From contig OZ014412.1 in NCBI GenBank assembly GCA_963965975.1, forward strand, positions 2,048,501 through 2,112,500: a stretch of 64,000 nucleotides of DNA. The letters run 5' to 3'. Every line of letters begins with the position of its first letter. Position 1 is the stretch's first letter. Below, one piece after another: positions 22,380-33,282 of this stretch. Position numbers and translations under genes: made by a program. Source of the stretch: Xestospongia bergquistia (taxonomy: Eukaryota; Porifera; Demospongiae; Haplosclerida; Petrosiidae). The notes beneath the pieces are model-generated. The model did no database searches. It saw only the letters and a program-made list of their open reading frames with translations, and had not been told where the DNA came from.

Positions 22380-24246
22380 ATGGAAAAGTTAATTTGCTTG
22401 GAAGATTATAAAGAGACAACCAAATCTAAATTAAGTGAATTAATTTGGTACTATATTACTAATGGAGCTGGTCTTGGTAGAACTGCAATAGACAATGTTG
22501 AAGCTTATAAAAGGTTAGTTAGTAGGGTTGGGAATATATGTATACCCAAATTAAGGCAATATATTGATTTTGACCATTCAAAGTGTTTTACAATTTTATT
22601 TCAGATATCGCATACTTCCACGAGTTCTGTGTGATATATCTCAATTAGATACATCAACAACACTTCTTGGTGAAAAGATCACCTTTCCACTGGGTGCAAC
22701 TCCAACTGCTCTGAATTGTCTCTGTCACCCTGATGGAGAATTAGCAGTCAGCAAAGGTAGACAGTTTATATATGCATGTAACTTACCAGCTGATCGATAT
22801 AGGTTGTATGAAAGCTGGTGTTAGTATGTCTGTTAGTCAGTCTTCTACAAAGAGTATTGAAGAAATTACCACTCATTGTGAAGGAAAAGGTCTAAGATGG
22901 ATGCAAATACAACCTTTAAGAGATCGCTCAATGACTGCTGATTTAGTTCAGAGGGCTACAAACTGTGGATATAAAGCTCTTGTGGTTACCTGTGATCATC
23001 CTGAAATGGGTATAAAATATTATCGAGCCAAAAGTAATCTTCACACAACATTTAAACGCTTAAAATTAGTTAATTTCTCAGATGAAGTTAATGACATCCT
23101 TTCAGGACAAAAGCCCCACTATTTAGGCAAAGAAGTTATAAGACATCATGGTAACATTATCCTTGATCCAAAACAGAGTTGGGAATGGGTGGACTGGTTA
23201 CGTAGTATTACTTCATTACCCATTGTTCTGAAAGGAATTATGACAGTTGAAGATGCTAGAGAGGCACTCAAACATGATATACAAGCTATACAAGTCTCCA
23301 ATCATGGAGGAAGGCATTTTGATGGTGCACCAGCAACAGTAAGATACTCACTCATAGCTGTATGAGGCCATAAATATTAGGGAAGGGGGAGAGGAGTAAT
23401 ATAAAATTCTCTTCAACAGAGTCTGACTCTTCATGATGTCTTTTTGAAGCTAAAGTAATAGTTTCAAAGAGACTTGCCTGCCTAAGTCTCTTGAGTCTTG
23501 GCCATTGTACTAAGTCTATAGATATAACCAGCTGCCTAGGGGCTGATGTAGCTGTATGCATGTACATGTATTATTAATTCATGTTGTTATGTACACCTTA
23601 TAATTGGTGTGTGACAATAACTGTTACACCTCTAATCAAGCATGTAACTCATAACTGTATTAGACCTCAAATAGTGAAGGGGGCTCTCCCCCCAAGAAAA
23701 TATTGGAGGGTTTCCCACCTCCTCAGCCTCCTTCCTATGCCTATGTTATTACCAGTTCTCTATCTTGTAATAATATTTAATTTAGATTGATGTTCTATAT
23801 TTAATTTAGATTGATGTTCTATATTTAATTTAGATTGTTATTCTATATTTAATTTAGATTGATGTTCTATATTTAATTTAGATTGATGTTCTACCTGATA
23901 TAGTAAGAGAGGTTAATGGTAAAGTAGAGGTCTATATTGATGGTGGTATACGTCATGGTACTGATATATTTAAAGCACTGGCACTTGGAGCTAGAGCTGT
24001 CTTCGTAGGCAGACCATTATTATGGGGATTAGCTTGTAATGTAAGTGAGAGAGTAAAGAGAAGTATATGGTATCTCAGTGTTATTATTATATATTATAGG
24101 GTGAAGATGGAGTGTCTCATGTTCTTCATTTGTTAAAAGAAGAGTTTCGTTCAGCAATGGTGTTCACTGGTTGTACTAATGTAACTGATATCACTTCAGA
24201 TTTTATAAGACATACTAGTTACTATTATATTCGTTCTTTATTATAA
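22380..24246 (+). CDS. FMN-dependent 2-hydroxyacid oxidase, copy 1
   Basis: Five exons (22380-22513, 22605-22756, 22803-23338, 23882-24040, 24100-24246) join in phase to 375 aa; human HAO1 is 370. The enzyme family oxidises short or long 2-hydroxyacids to 2-oxoacids with H2O2 release, usually in peroxisomes. FMN and catalytic features present: YY near the N terminus (Tyr24 of spinach glycolate oxidase), PTAL, Lys of LKGI (Lys230), [11 protein letters not shown] (His254, Arg257), DGGIRHGTD and VGRPLLWG. Substrate-pocket positions differ: Trp108 aligns to Ser, Tyr129 to Gln (MQIQPLRDR) and Arg164 to Lys. The C terminus (RSLL) is not a clear SKL-type peroxisomal signal. It lies in a 2.7-kb tandem duplication with copy 2. 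Confidence 0.9.
23780..23895 (+). repeat. Five tandem copies of a 3' splice site, HAO copy 1 intron 3
   Basis: The 24-bp unit ttaatttagattgatgttct(atat) contains the acceptor TTTAG and the first bases of exon 4 (ATTGATGTTCTA). It is repeated five times, the third copy reading gattgttattct. Only the last copy runs on into the coding sequence (CTACCTGATATAG). Confidence 0.9.
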
Positions 24247-25302
24247 ATAGAGAAGACTTTAAACTATATAATATTATATATATCTTTTGATATTTTGTCT
24301 ACTACTAAATATCATTAAGCTCCTGCTGTTACATTTATGATGTTTAATTCTTTATATAATTAATATAAGGAAATTTTAACATTGATATTTGATCATCTAA
24401 TTGATTCATAGCCTTGTAAGTGCATTATTAAGGATACTTTATAACAAATCTTCCTAAAAGAAACCTATTTTATAGCAAAGATCAAAGTTATAGAAGTAAA
24501 TATGTGTAATTGTCCTTTTAAAATTATTGAAAAATCAAAATCATTATCACTGTTATAAGATTTGGGCATGTTTAGATGAGAACTGATAACAATAAAAAAT
24601 GATATGACCATTACAATAGTCCATTGATGCTTCCATTAATTCATTCTGTCACATACAATAAATGACATTATAAATTTGGCATCATGTTATTGATAGGTCA
24701 TGTCAACATAACTATCAATAGTTATGTTGACATGACCTACAGTGCCACAAAAATGATGAGTAATATGTATCCATCACCACGGTGTATCTTTTTCAGTAAA
24801 CCCTATATAGTCAGTACATGTAATAATTGCTGAAATGAATAGGCGCTAGACTTACTCATTCTTATCCGCAGAGTTGCCTCATCTACAATACCTATACATT
24901 ACTAATACTAAGATAATGAATAATGTGAAGTAAACACAAGTTAGTGTATTAACGATTGTTGGAGATTGGAGGAGAATCAGTTAATGGAAGTTACCTTCAC
25001 TCTCATTTATTTCCATTTCCTCTTCATGTTGTAGTGGTGTGTGTCCAACTGATTGTAAAACAACTATAGCTGATAATAGGTGTAATAGGGATGCAAGGAT
25101 TTAATTATGAAATAAGTACAGAAAAATGTTGTGAACAATTTAAATTAAGAAACCCTAGAAAAATGACTTGTGATTCAGTTCTTTTCAATTGATTAATTAT
25201 TGGCTTTATTAAAATTATTCATATTAAGTAATTCATGAGAAAAGGGGGGTGGAAATGCATCCTTACCACCCCCCCTGGATCAGCCCTTGTATTATTGTTA
25301 CA
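24247..25302. other. 3' flank of HAO copy 1 and duplication junction
   Basis: No confident gene. It contains a perfect hairpin at about 24700-24741 (gtcatgtcaacataactat and its complement), repeated at about 27627-27668 in unit 2. The junction at 25240-25290 carries aaggggggtgg and ccacccccc in inverted order around atgcatcc. Confidence 0.6.
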
Positions 25303-27178
25303 ATGGAAAAGTTAGTTTGCTTGGAGGATTATAAAGAGACAACCAAATCTAAATTAAGTGAATTAATTTGGTACTATATTACTAATGGAGCTGGTCTTGG
25401 TAGAACTGCAATAGACAATGTTGAAGCTTATAAAAGGTTAGTTAGTAGGGTTGGGGATATATGTATACCTAATGTATTGATTTTGACTGTTCTGGGCATT
25501 TTACAATTTTATTTCAGATATCACATACTTCCACGAGTTCTGTGTGATATATCTCAATTAGATACATCAACAACACTTCTTGGTGAAAAGATCACCTTTC
25601 CACTGGGTGCAACACCAACTGCTCTGAGTTGTCTTTGTCACCCTGATGGAGAATCTGGAGTTAGCAAAGGTAGATACTTTATATATAATATATACATGTA
25701 ACTTACCAGCTGATCAATATAGCTTGTATGAAAGCTGGTGTTAGTATATCTGTTAGTCAGTCTTCTACAAAGAGTATTGAAGAAATTACCACTCATTGTG
25801 AAGGAAAAGGTCTAAGATGGATGCAAATACAACCTTTAAGAGATCGCTCAATAACTATTGATTTAGTTCAGAGAGCTACAAACTGTGGATATAAAGCTCT
25901 TGTGGTTACCTGTGATCATCCTGAAATGGGTATAAAATATTATCGAGGCAAACACACAACGTTTAAACGCTTAAAATTAGTTAATTTCTCAGATGAAGTT
26001 AATGACATCCTTTCAGGACAAAAGCCCCACTATTTAGGCAAAGAAGTTATAAGACATTATGGTAACATTATCCTTGATCCAAAACAGAGTTGGGAATGGG
26101 TGGACTGGTTACGTAGTATTACTTCATTACCCATTGTTCTGAAAGGAATTATGACAGTTGAAGATGCTAGAGAGGCACTCAAACATGATATACAAGCTAT
26201 ACAAGTCTCCAATCATGGAGGAAGACATTTTGATGGTGCACCAGCAACAGTAAGATACTAACTCATAGCCATATAAGGCCATAAATATTAGAGAAGGGCG
26301 AGGGGAGTAATATAAAATTCTCTTCAACAGAGTCTGACTCTTAAGCTTCGTGATGTCTTTTTGAAGCTAAAGTAATAGTTTCAAAGAGACTTGCCTGCCT
26401 AAGTCTCTTGAGTCTTGGCCATTGTACTAAGTCTATAGATATAACCAGCTGCCTAGGGGCTGATGTAGCTGTATGCCTGTACATGTATTATTAATTCATG
26501 TTGTTATGTACACCTTAATTGGTGTGTGACAATAACACCTCTAATCAAGCATATAACTCATAACAGTATTAGACCCCAAATAGTGAAGGGGGCTCTCCCC
26601 CCAACAAAATATTGTAGGGGTTCCAGCCCTCTCAGCCCCTTCCTACGCCTATGTTATTACCAGTTCTCTATCTTGTAATAATATTTAATTTAGATTGATG
26701 TTCTATATTTAATTTAGATTGATGTTCTATATTTAATTTAGATTGATGTTCTATATTTAATTTAGATTGTTATTCTATATTTAATTTAGATTGATGTTCT
26801 ATATTTAATTTAGATTGATGTTCTACCTGATATAGTAAGAGAGGTTAATGGTAAAGTAGAGGTCTATATTGATGGTGGTATACGTCATGGTACTGATATA
26901 TTTAAAGCACTGGCACTTGGAGCTAGAGCTGTCTTCATAGGCAGACCATTATTGTGGGGATTAGCTTGTAATGTAAGTGAGAGAGTAAAGAGAAGTATAG
27001 GGTATCTCAATGTTATTATTATATATTATAGGGTGAAGATGGAGTGTCTCATGTTCTTCATTTGTTAAAAGAAGAGTTTCGTTCAGCAATGGTGTTCACT
27101 GGTTGTACTAATGTAACTGATATCACTTCAGATTTTATAAGACATACTAGTTACTATTATATTCGTTCTTTATTATAA
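25303..27178 (+). CDS. FMN-dependent 2-hydroxyacid oxidase, copy 2
   Basis: Five exons (25303-25436, 25518-25669, 25723-26249, 26814-26972, 27032-27178) join in phase to 372 aa. It is a recent duplicate of copy 1: exon lengths are equal except exon 3, which is 9 nt shorter (a three-residue deletion after KYYR). Both copies are open, with conserved splice sites, so both look functional. It shares the same altered substrate-pocket residues (Ser, Gln and Lys at the Trp108, Tyr129 and Arg164 positions) and keeps the FMN site and the catalytic His. An upstream open stretch from 25249 is in frame, but the homologous ATG at 25303 is preferred because the duplication begins just before it. Confidence 0.9.
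26690..26827 (+). repeat. Six tandem copies of a 3' splice site, HAO copy 2 intron 3
   Basis: Same 24-bp unit as in copy 1, but with six copies; the variant unit (gattgttattct) is the fourth. One unit has been gained or lost since the gene duplication. Confidence 0.9.
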
Positions 27179-28249
27179 ATAGAGAGACTTTAAACTATAT
27201 AATATTATATATATCTTTTGATATTTTGTCTACTACTAAATATCATTAAGCTCCTGCTGTTACATTTATGATGTTTAATTCTTTATATAATTAATATAAG
27301 GAAATTTTAACATTGACATTTGATCATCTAATTGATTCATAGTCTGGTAAGTGTATTATTAAGGATACTTTATAACAAATCTTCCCAAAAGAAACCTATT
27401 TTATAGCAATGATCAAAGTTATAGAAGTAAAATGTGTAATTGTCCCTTTAATATTATTGAAAAATCAAAATCATTATCACTGTTATCAGATTTGGGCATG
27501 TTTAGATGAGAACTGATAACAATACAAAAATGATATGACCATTATAATAGTCCATTGATGCTTCCATTAATTCACTCTGTCACATACAATAAATGACATT
27601 ATAAATTTGGCATCATATAATTGATATGTCATGTCAACATAACTATCAATAGTTATGTTGACATGACCTACAGTGCCACAAAAATGATGAGTAATATACA
27701 TCACCATGATTATCTTTTTCAGTAAACCCTATATAGTCAGTACATGTAATAATTGCTGAATTAAATAAGGCCTAGACTTACCCATTCTTATCCGCAGAGT
27801 TGCCTCATCTACAATACCTATACATTCCTAATACTAAGATAATGATGAATAATGTGAAGTAAACACAAGTTAGTGTATTAACTATTGTTGGAGATTGGAG
27901 GAGAATCAGGTAATGGAAGTGACCTTCACTCTCATTTATTTCCATTTCCCCTTCATGTTGTAGTGGTGTGTGTCCAACTGATTGTAAAGCAACTATAGCT
28001 GATAATACTAGTTCTACAATCACTTTATATGTGACATATACCTTCACTAAGTGGGTCACTGAGATGATGAGTAGTGAGATCAGATTGGTGTGAAGATTGT
28101 AACATGGATTGTGTTAAAGAACAATATGCTTCTGCTTCGTCAATTACCATAGCATTGTGATCCCTCTGGCCTTCCTCTACAATTATGGAGGGTTAAAAGC
28201 TCTCTACTAAACTTATTAAGGTAAGACTCACCATCAATAGAAGAATAGG
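27179..28249. other. 3' flank of HAO copy 2
   Basis: No confident gene. A minus-strand open stretch (27805-28059) has a hydrophobic C-terminal segment and ends in a stop, and its 3' half is present in both duplication units. It could be the last exon of an unrecognised gene, but no upstream exons were assembled. Confidence 0.4.
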
Positions 28250-28830
28250 ATGATAAAGTGAAGAAGCTGAGAATAGATCATTATCTTTGACTCCTTGAAG
28301 ACAACAACATTTGAGACATTGTCATTATAATAATCTACCTATTCATACACTCTGTCATTCATACATTATTTTATCTCTTCACTCCATTCATTCATTATCA
28401 CTTACTCATCATAAGAGAGGTCACCATATTGTTGACATATCTTAACATAGAGTTGATAATCTTTATAACTTGATAATTTATCTAATAACATCACTAATGT
28501 CTGCCATGAACCATTACTATGACCACCTGATATATAAATATATTAATTAGATTAAATTGGATTAAGATATTGATGACATTTCTTCAGTTCTAACACATTA
28601 GGTCTAACAGGTTATTATAACTAACAATACTGGTTAGATAAACTGGTCAAACCTGTTTAGTAGGTCAGCCAGTAATTTAGCATTTGTATACTGTAACAGA
28701 GAATTAAAATGAAAATAATAAAGTAATTGTAATATTGTTAGTTACTCACTATATTTCCTGATCAATCCTTCTCTATTCTCTCACTTGATGTAGTGTTGCG
28801 GAGTTGCCGCGCATAAAGTTTGAGAGTCAC
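28250..28830 (-). pseudogene. CEP70 pseudogene, internally deleted
   Basis: Three blocks match the intact CEP70 gene in order. 28268-28590 matches exon 10 and its flanks at 40385-40660 (contains a near-identical copy of the exon encoding SYKDYQLYVKICQQYGDLSY). 28585-28700 matches the exon 3/4 region at 41618-41750. 28745-28800 matches the end of exon 1 at 42255-42310. Exons 2 and 5-9 are missing, and introns are retained, so this is a truncated genomic duplicate, not a retrocopy. It abuts receptor C's start. Confidence 0.85.
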
Positions 28831-28909
28831 TATTAGAGAATCCAATGTGCTGAATCAGCATAATGATTCTACCACCCTCGGCCCATCGCTTAATAATCAT
28901 CATTACGCC

Positions 28910-31900
28910 ATGTCTGTCTACAAGATAGTAACGTTATTCTGTGTACTCCTTCTTCTTTTTGCAAATCGTATTACTGGTATCTCTATAATACATGATGATA
29001 GAAGCATTAATTTTGTGAGCCTGACGTGTACAGATGATTTTAGTGTGGGACCAGTACTTGCCAGTTTCTATTATAATTCTTCTGAAAGTGGCCCTAAGTT
29101 ACTGGGACAACCAACAATATATCAAAACTTCACTCTCAATAAAACTAATGAAGGAATATATACATGTAAAACTACAACTATTAGTGTAGGTATATCTGAC
29201 CCTATGATCCTTATACGTAAGTGTTATATGAACTCATAATACTATAGATATTCTCTAACATAGTACAATTACTATGTGTTATTTATTCTCTTCAGCAATA
29301 CCAGTACGTACTGATCTCAGTTCTACTCGGTCTTTTACATGGGGCAGTCCATTAACTTTAAATTGCTCCTATCAACCAGGAGTTTATCCAGATGGCTATA
29401 TTCTGACTTGGATGGTTACAATTTCAAGATCTACTAAGACAATAATAGAACAAGATCAGTCAGCTCCTTTCTCAATTAATTCAAACACTCATGAATTATC
29501 CGTTCAATTTTATACACCACTGTTAGAGGCCAGTTATCAATGTAAAGTTATAGTTAGCTCACTAACTCCATCTCTTTATGATGGCAATATAATCACAGTT
29601 AGTACTAATGAAGGTATGTATACTATAACAGCTAAGCTTCTAGTGTTATTACATTATTCTTATGCCATTAATAATAGGTGATGTGAATAAAATATTACTT
29701 TATCCTGATAACAAAGCCATTTTAGTCAATGAAATGTACTTTTTCACTTGTGAAGCATCAGTGAGAAGTAATGAAATGATGACCTTTGAATTGTTTAACA
29801 CAACAATAACTGCAAGAAGTGGTAATATGGGTTGTCATAGTCAAGTAAATTATACAAGGCTTAATTGTCTTAACATACAATTTAGTCACTTGAATGCAAA
29901 TATTTCTTGTGACTTCTCAATCCCGTATAAATTTAAAGTCTCTTGCACTTACAGTGTTATTGGAAGACTACAAGAGGGAGACTATACTGATATCTCATGT
30001 AGTATTGGCTCAGACAAACAGACATGGAAACTAATAGTCAGATGTAAGTTGATATAACATACTTCTGTTATACTTTGAGTTTGCTAAAAACACAAAAATA
30101 ATATTAAGAAACATCTTCCACATTAATTTATGACTTCCGCCCCATATACATACACATATATTCATGCATCATGTACATGTACATCTAAATGCAGAATCAA
30201 TGCTATACATTCTCCATATGTATGTATATCTCTGAGATAAATGCCTTAACAGTTATAACAGTAGTCTAACAAGCTCCTTTTGACAATCTGACGGGGAAAG
30301 AAGAGTCTAGTGGTTAAGAATAATTAGCTTATGAAATCATGGAGGAAAGATTATCATATCACAATTTTAAATAACTTTTACGTACATAAAAGTTACTTTG
30401 GTAAACATAATTAGATAGAAAAATTCTAGATCACTGAGTTGCAAATATTTCTTGGCATAGAGCATCCATAAGGATATACTTCAGCTTAATTGTAGTTGAC
30501 ACTTCCTTCTTATAGTAAAAGGCATTCAGATAATTTAAAATTATAATAACAATGGACACTACTATCTCATTGTAAAAACTGACTAGTTGATTTAACCAAT
30601 ATATTGTGATACAGGTTGTATGAAGTAAACTGAAAGTAGACATACTACTGTTTTTATTACTATTGTCTTGTGAATTGACTGCTTATCAAATGAAAATCTT
30701 TTTTTTATTAGATGCAAGGTGGTCTTAAATTGTTTCAGATCACATTGTATAACATATCTATGTCCATTATATATATCTATCTCATTTCTATAGCAACCAT
30801 TCCTCCAAAACCTATCATCTTTGAAGAAGAGGGTATTTGGAAAGCTGGCATAGTTCTCCCTTCTTCTTATGGTGGTATCATACCAAATATTACAATAATT
30901 GTTCATTATCTAAATGGGATCATTAATAACTATATTATTCCACACAATGACATCACTATTGATGGAAAAAATATCACCTTCCCTCTCCCTAATGATATCT
31001 CAGGGACATTCTCAGTGGCTTACAGAATGTCATTCTTTGGAGAAAATGGTGAACTGTCAGAGTTCTCTGAAGAAATAGGTTAGTGTTACTTTGACCTAGT
31101 TAGACTCTAGCTCAGAGTACAATGTTAATAACTTAACATGATTGTGTCAGTCTTAATAGAGTACCCACAGCTTACATTGATGGTACTTGTAGCATTACTT
31201 GAAATCATGTACATGAGCTATATCTAGACAGTCAGTCAGTTATATTAAAATCGTGTCTAGTGCTTTAAACTTTACTAGTAGCATGCCAACAAGAGGAATG
31301 TCCACACAAGTGTGTAGTGTATCATAATGATGACCATATATGGATTTGTATCAAACAAGGAAAGACCTTGAAACAACATCAACAAATAACAACACTTTCA
31401 ATGAAAATACCCATTACTAATTTTATTACATTCCTAACATTTGTACTCTTTTCTCTACAATAATAATAATTATCTAGTAATACAATCATTTTCTTCATTT
31501 TCTTTGTCTCCTCCTCCTTTCAGTAGTCTGCAACACCTGTATTTTTGTGTTCATCTTCATTTTTGATGACTAGTTTTATGCCTACTTCTTTTGCTGTTAC
31601 CACTCCACCTGCAGACATTATTAATAGCAATCGGATACTTATCACAATTGGTGTACCTGTGGTTGTTGGTATCATTCTTATTATCATATTGATAACAGTA
31701 GTGGTCCTTCTAGTTTCAATATTTCGTAAACATCGAAACCTTCCCTGTTAGTCCTAGGCTCACGTGCACCAAGACCAGGTAGATATATTACAGAAATGGA
31801 GGAAGGTTATAGCAATTTAGATAGTGAGTTCCTTCTCATACCTCTTCAAGGTGCTAGATCAACAAGTGAGATTTCATTAATAGGTGACCATACTCCAATC

Positions 31901-32342
31901 CATGTTCATCAATCATCACACTGCTCTAGTAGTTATTACACTAAAAATGTACCACAATATGATTATCATCACTACTATCATCCAAAGAAACTGTCACAAA
32001 AAGCTGTTGATGAATACAGTACTAAAGATGATGTCTTTCCATTGTTACCAATAAGTGCCATTGGTGAAGAGATTTTTTTGTCTGAGTCTCGAGATCTAAG
32101 CGCAATTGATAATTTTAGTAAGTTATTACTATAAAACTTATTCCTATGCAACATTTCCTGATATTATAGCACAGTCTAATATATCATATGAACCAGTCCA
32201 TATTACACAACATATTATATCATATGAACCAGTTCATATTACACAACATAATATATCATATATTACATCAGTAAGTAGAAATGATGATAACAACAAGGCA
32301 ATGAAAATTATGTTTAAAATTATGCTAGTAATTAACTATTAA
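28910..32342 (+). CDS. Receptor C: single-pass Ig-like receptor with tyrosine-rich tail
   Basis: Seven exons (28910-29216, 29296-29613, 29678-30043, 30794-31078, 31615-31725, 31779-32117, 32170-32342) join in phase to about 632 aa. A signal peptide (KIVTLFCVLLLLFA) is followed by cysteine-paired Ig-like domains (exons 1-3; exon 2 has LTLNCSY...YQCKV) and an FN3- or Ig-like exon 4. Exon 5 encodes the membrane helix (ITIGVPVVVGIILIIILITV). The tail (exons 6-7) has the repeated motif ISYEPVHITQH, two candidate phosphotyrosine sites, and no recognised domain. Exon 5's acceptor is inferred from phase: an alternative acceptor at 31523 hits an early stop. A donor at 32273 could add further exons. 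Receptor C lacks the ZU5/Death tail of D and E. Confidence 0.72.
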
Positions 32343-33282
32343 TAGAAAAGACTACTTTATAATTAATGATCAAATCTTTTACTTTATTTTTTATTTTCTT
32401 TTTTCATGTGATTAGCTATCAATGGCAGTATTACTCAATCAAACACAACTTATCATATCAGTCTATCACAATAACTCCTTAGTATTCTGTAGGTAATTAT
32501 TATTAAATATGTCATAAATTGATTGGTCATGTTAAAGATCTGAAGTGAAAGTAGTCAATAAGACTCCAACCCCTAACCACACCTCTTAGAGAGACAACAT
32601 TAGCTTTGACTTGGAATTCAGTCTTAGTCCATCATGTTATGCTACACAGTGCTTAGAGAAATAACATCATTGTAAAATACTTTATATAGCAAAGATCAAG
32701 TGAAACAGGTTCTTCTTATGTCTCATTTCTCCTACTCTCATTTTACCAACAAGTATCACTTTGCTTACAATCTTGTAGAATTTAGGGTTTATTAGTTGTA
32801 TAGACGAAATGACATAAATCAGACCAGGTGAAATAAGATGTAGGCAAAGAGAGAGCAATTTAATAGAACAGATAAATAGAAGTAAAAAGATTATTACATT
32901 AATGATGTACATTTAAGTTCCAACTGTAACCCAACAACTAAAAGTCTAAAAGTCCTATATAACAGTAGCCACATAGTACCACACAGTACTATGGATTAGT
33001 ATTATCATGCTGTGATACTACTACTACTACTACTACTACTATACTACTACTACTACTAATAATGATAGTAGTTGTCATTGCATGACAACTGTATGACCCT
33101 CAAATTTTGTTTATTTATGTATATGTAGGATTACACTTCATAAATTAAATTTATTGTATTGTTATCATAAGGATAGAATAACAGTGTAGGAGTAGCTGTG
33201 ATAGTGACATACACTGGCATCCAATGCATTTGCTGACAGAGATGATTAAAGTTGTTTATAGGATAATTTCTTACCTATCTTC
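32343..33282. other. Intergenic region, receptor C / receptor D
   Basis: AT-rich. It contains a (TAC)n microsatellite at about 33016-33062. No gene is supported. Confidence 0.6.

Larger units (their letters stand above)
22367..25078. repeat. Tandem segmental duplication, unit 1
   Basis: From attattgttacaatgg to tatagctgataata this segment matches 25290-28007 almost base for base, including introns and 3' flank. It therefore copies a whole gene rather than an mRNA. Differences are scattered single bases and small indels. Confidence 0.92.
25290..28007. repeat. Tandem segmental duplication, unit 2
   Basis: Second copy of the HAO segment. It continues past unit 1's end into ctagttctacaatcac, so the duplicated block was probably copied from a longer locus of which unit 2 keeps the native 3' flank. 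Confidence 0.9.

Noticed and set aside
30431-30906. Minus-strand open frames inside receptor C intron 3 and exon 4
   Set aside because: They overlap a coding exon on the other strand or AT-rich intron and show no protein features.
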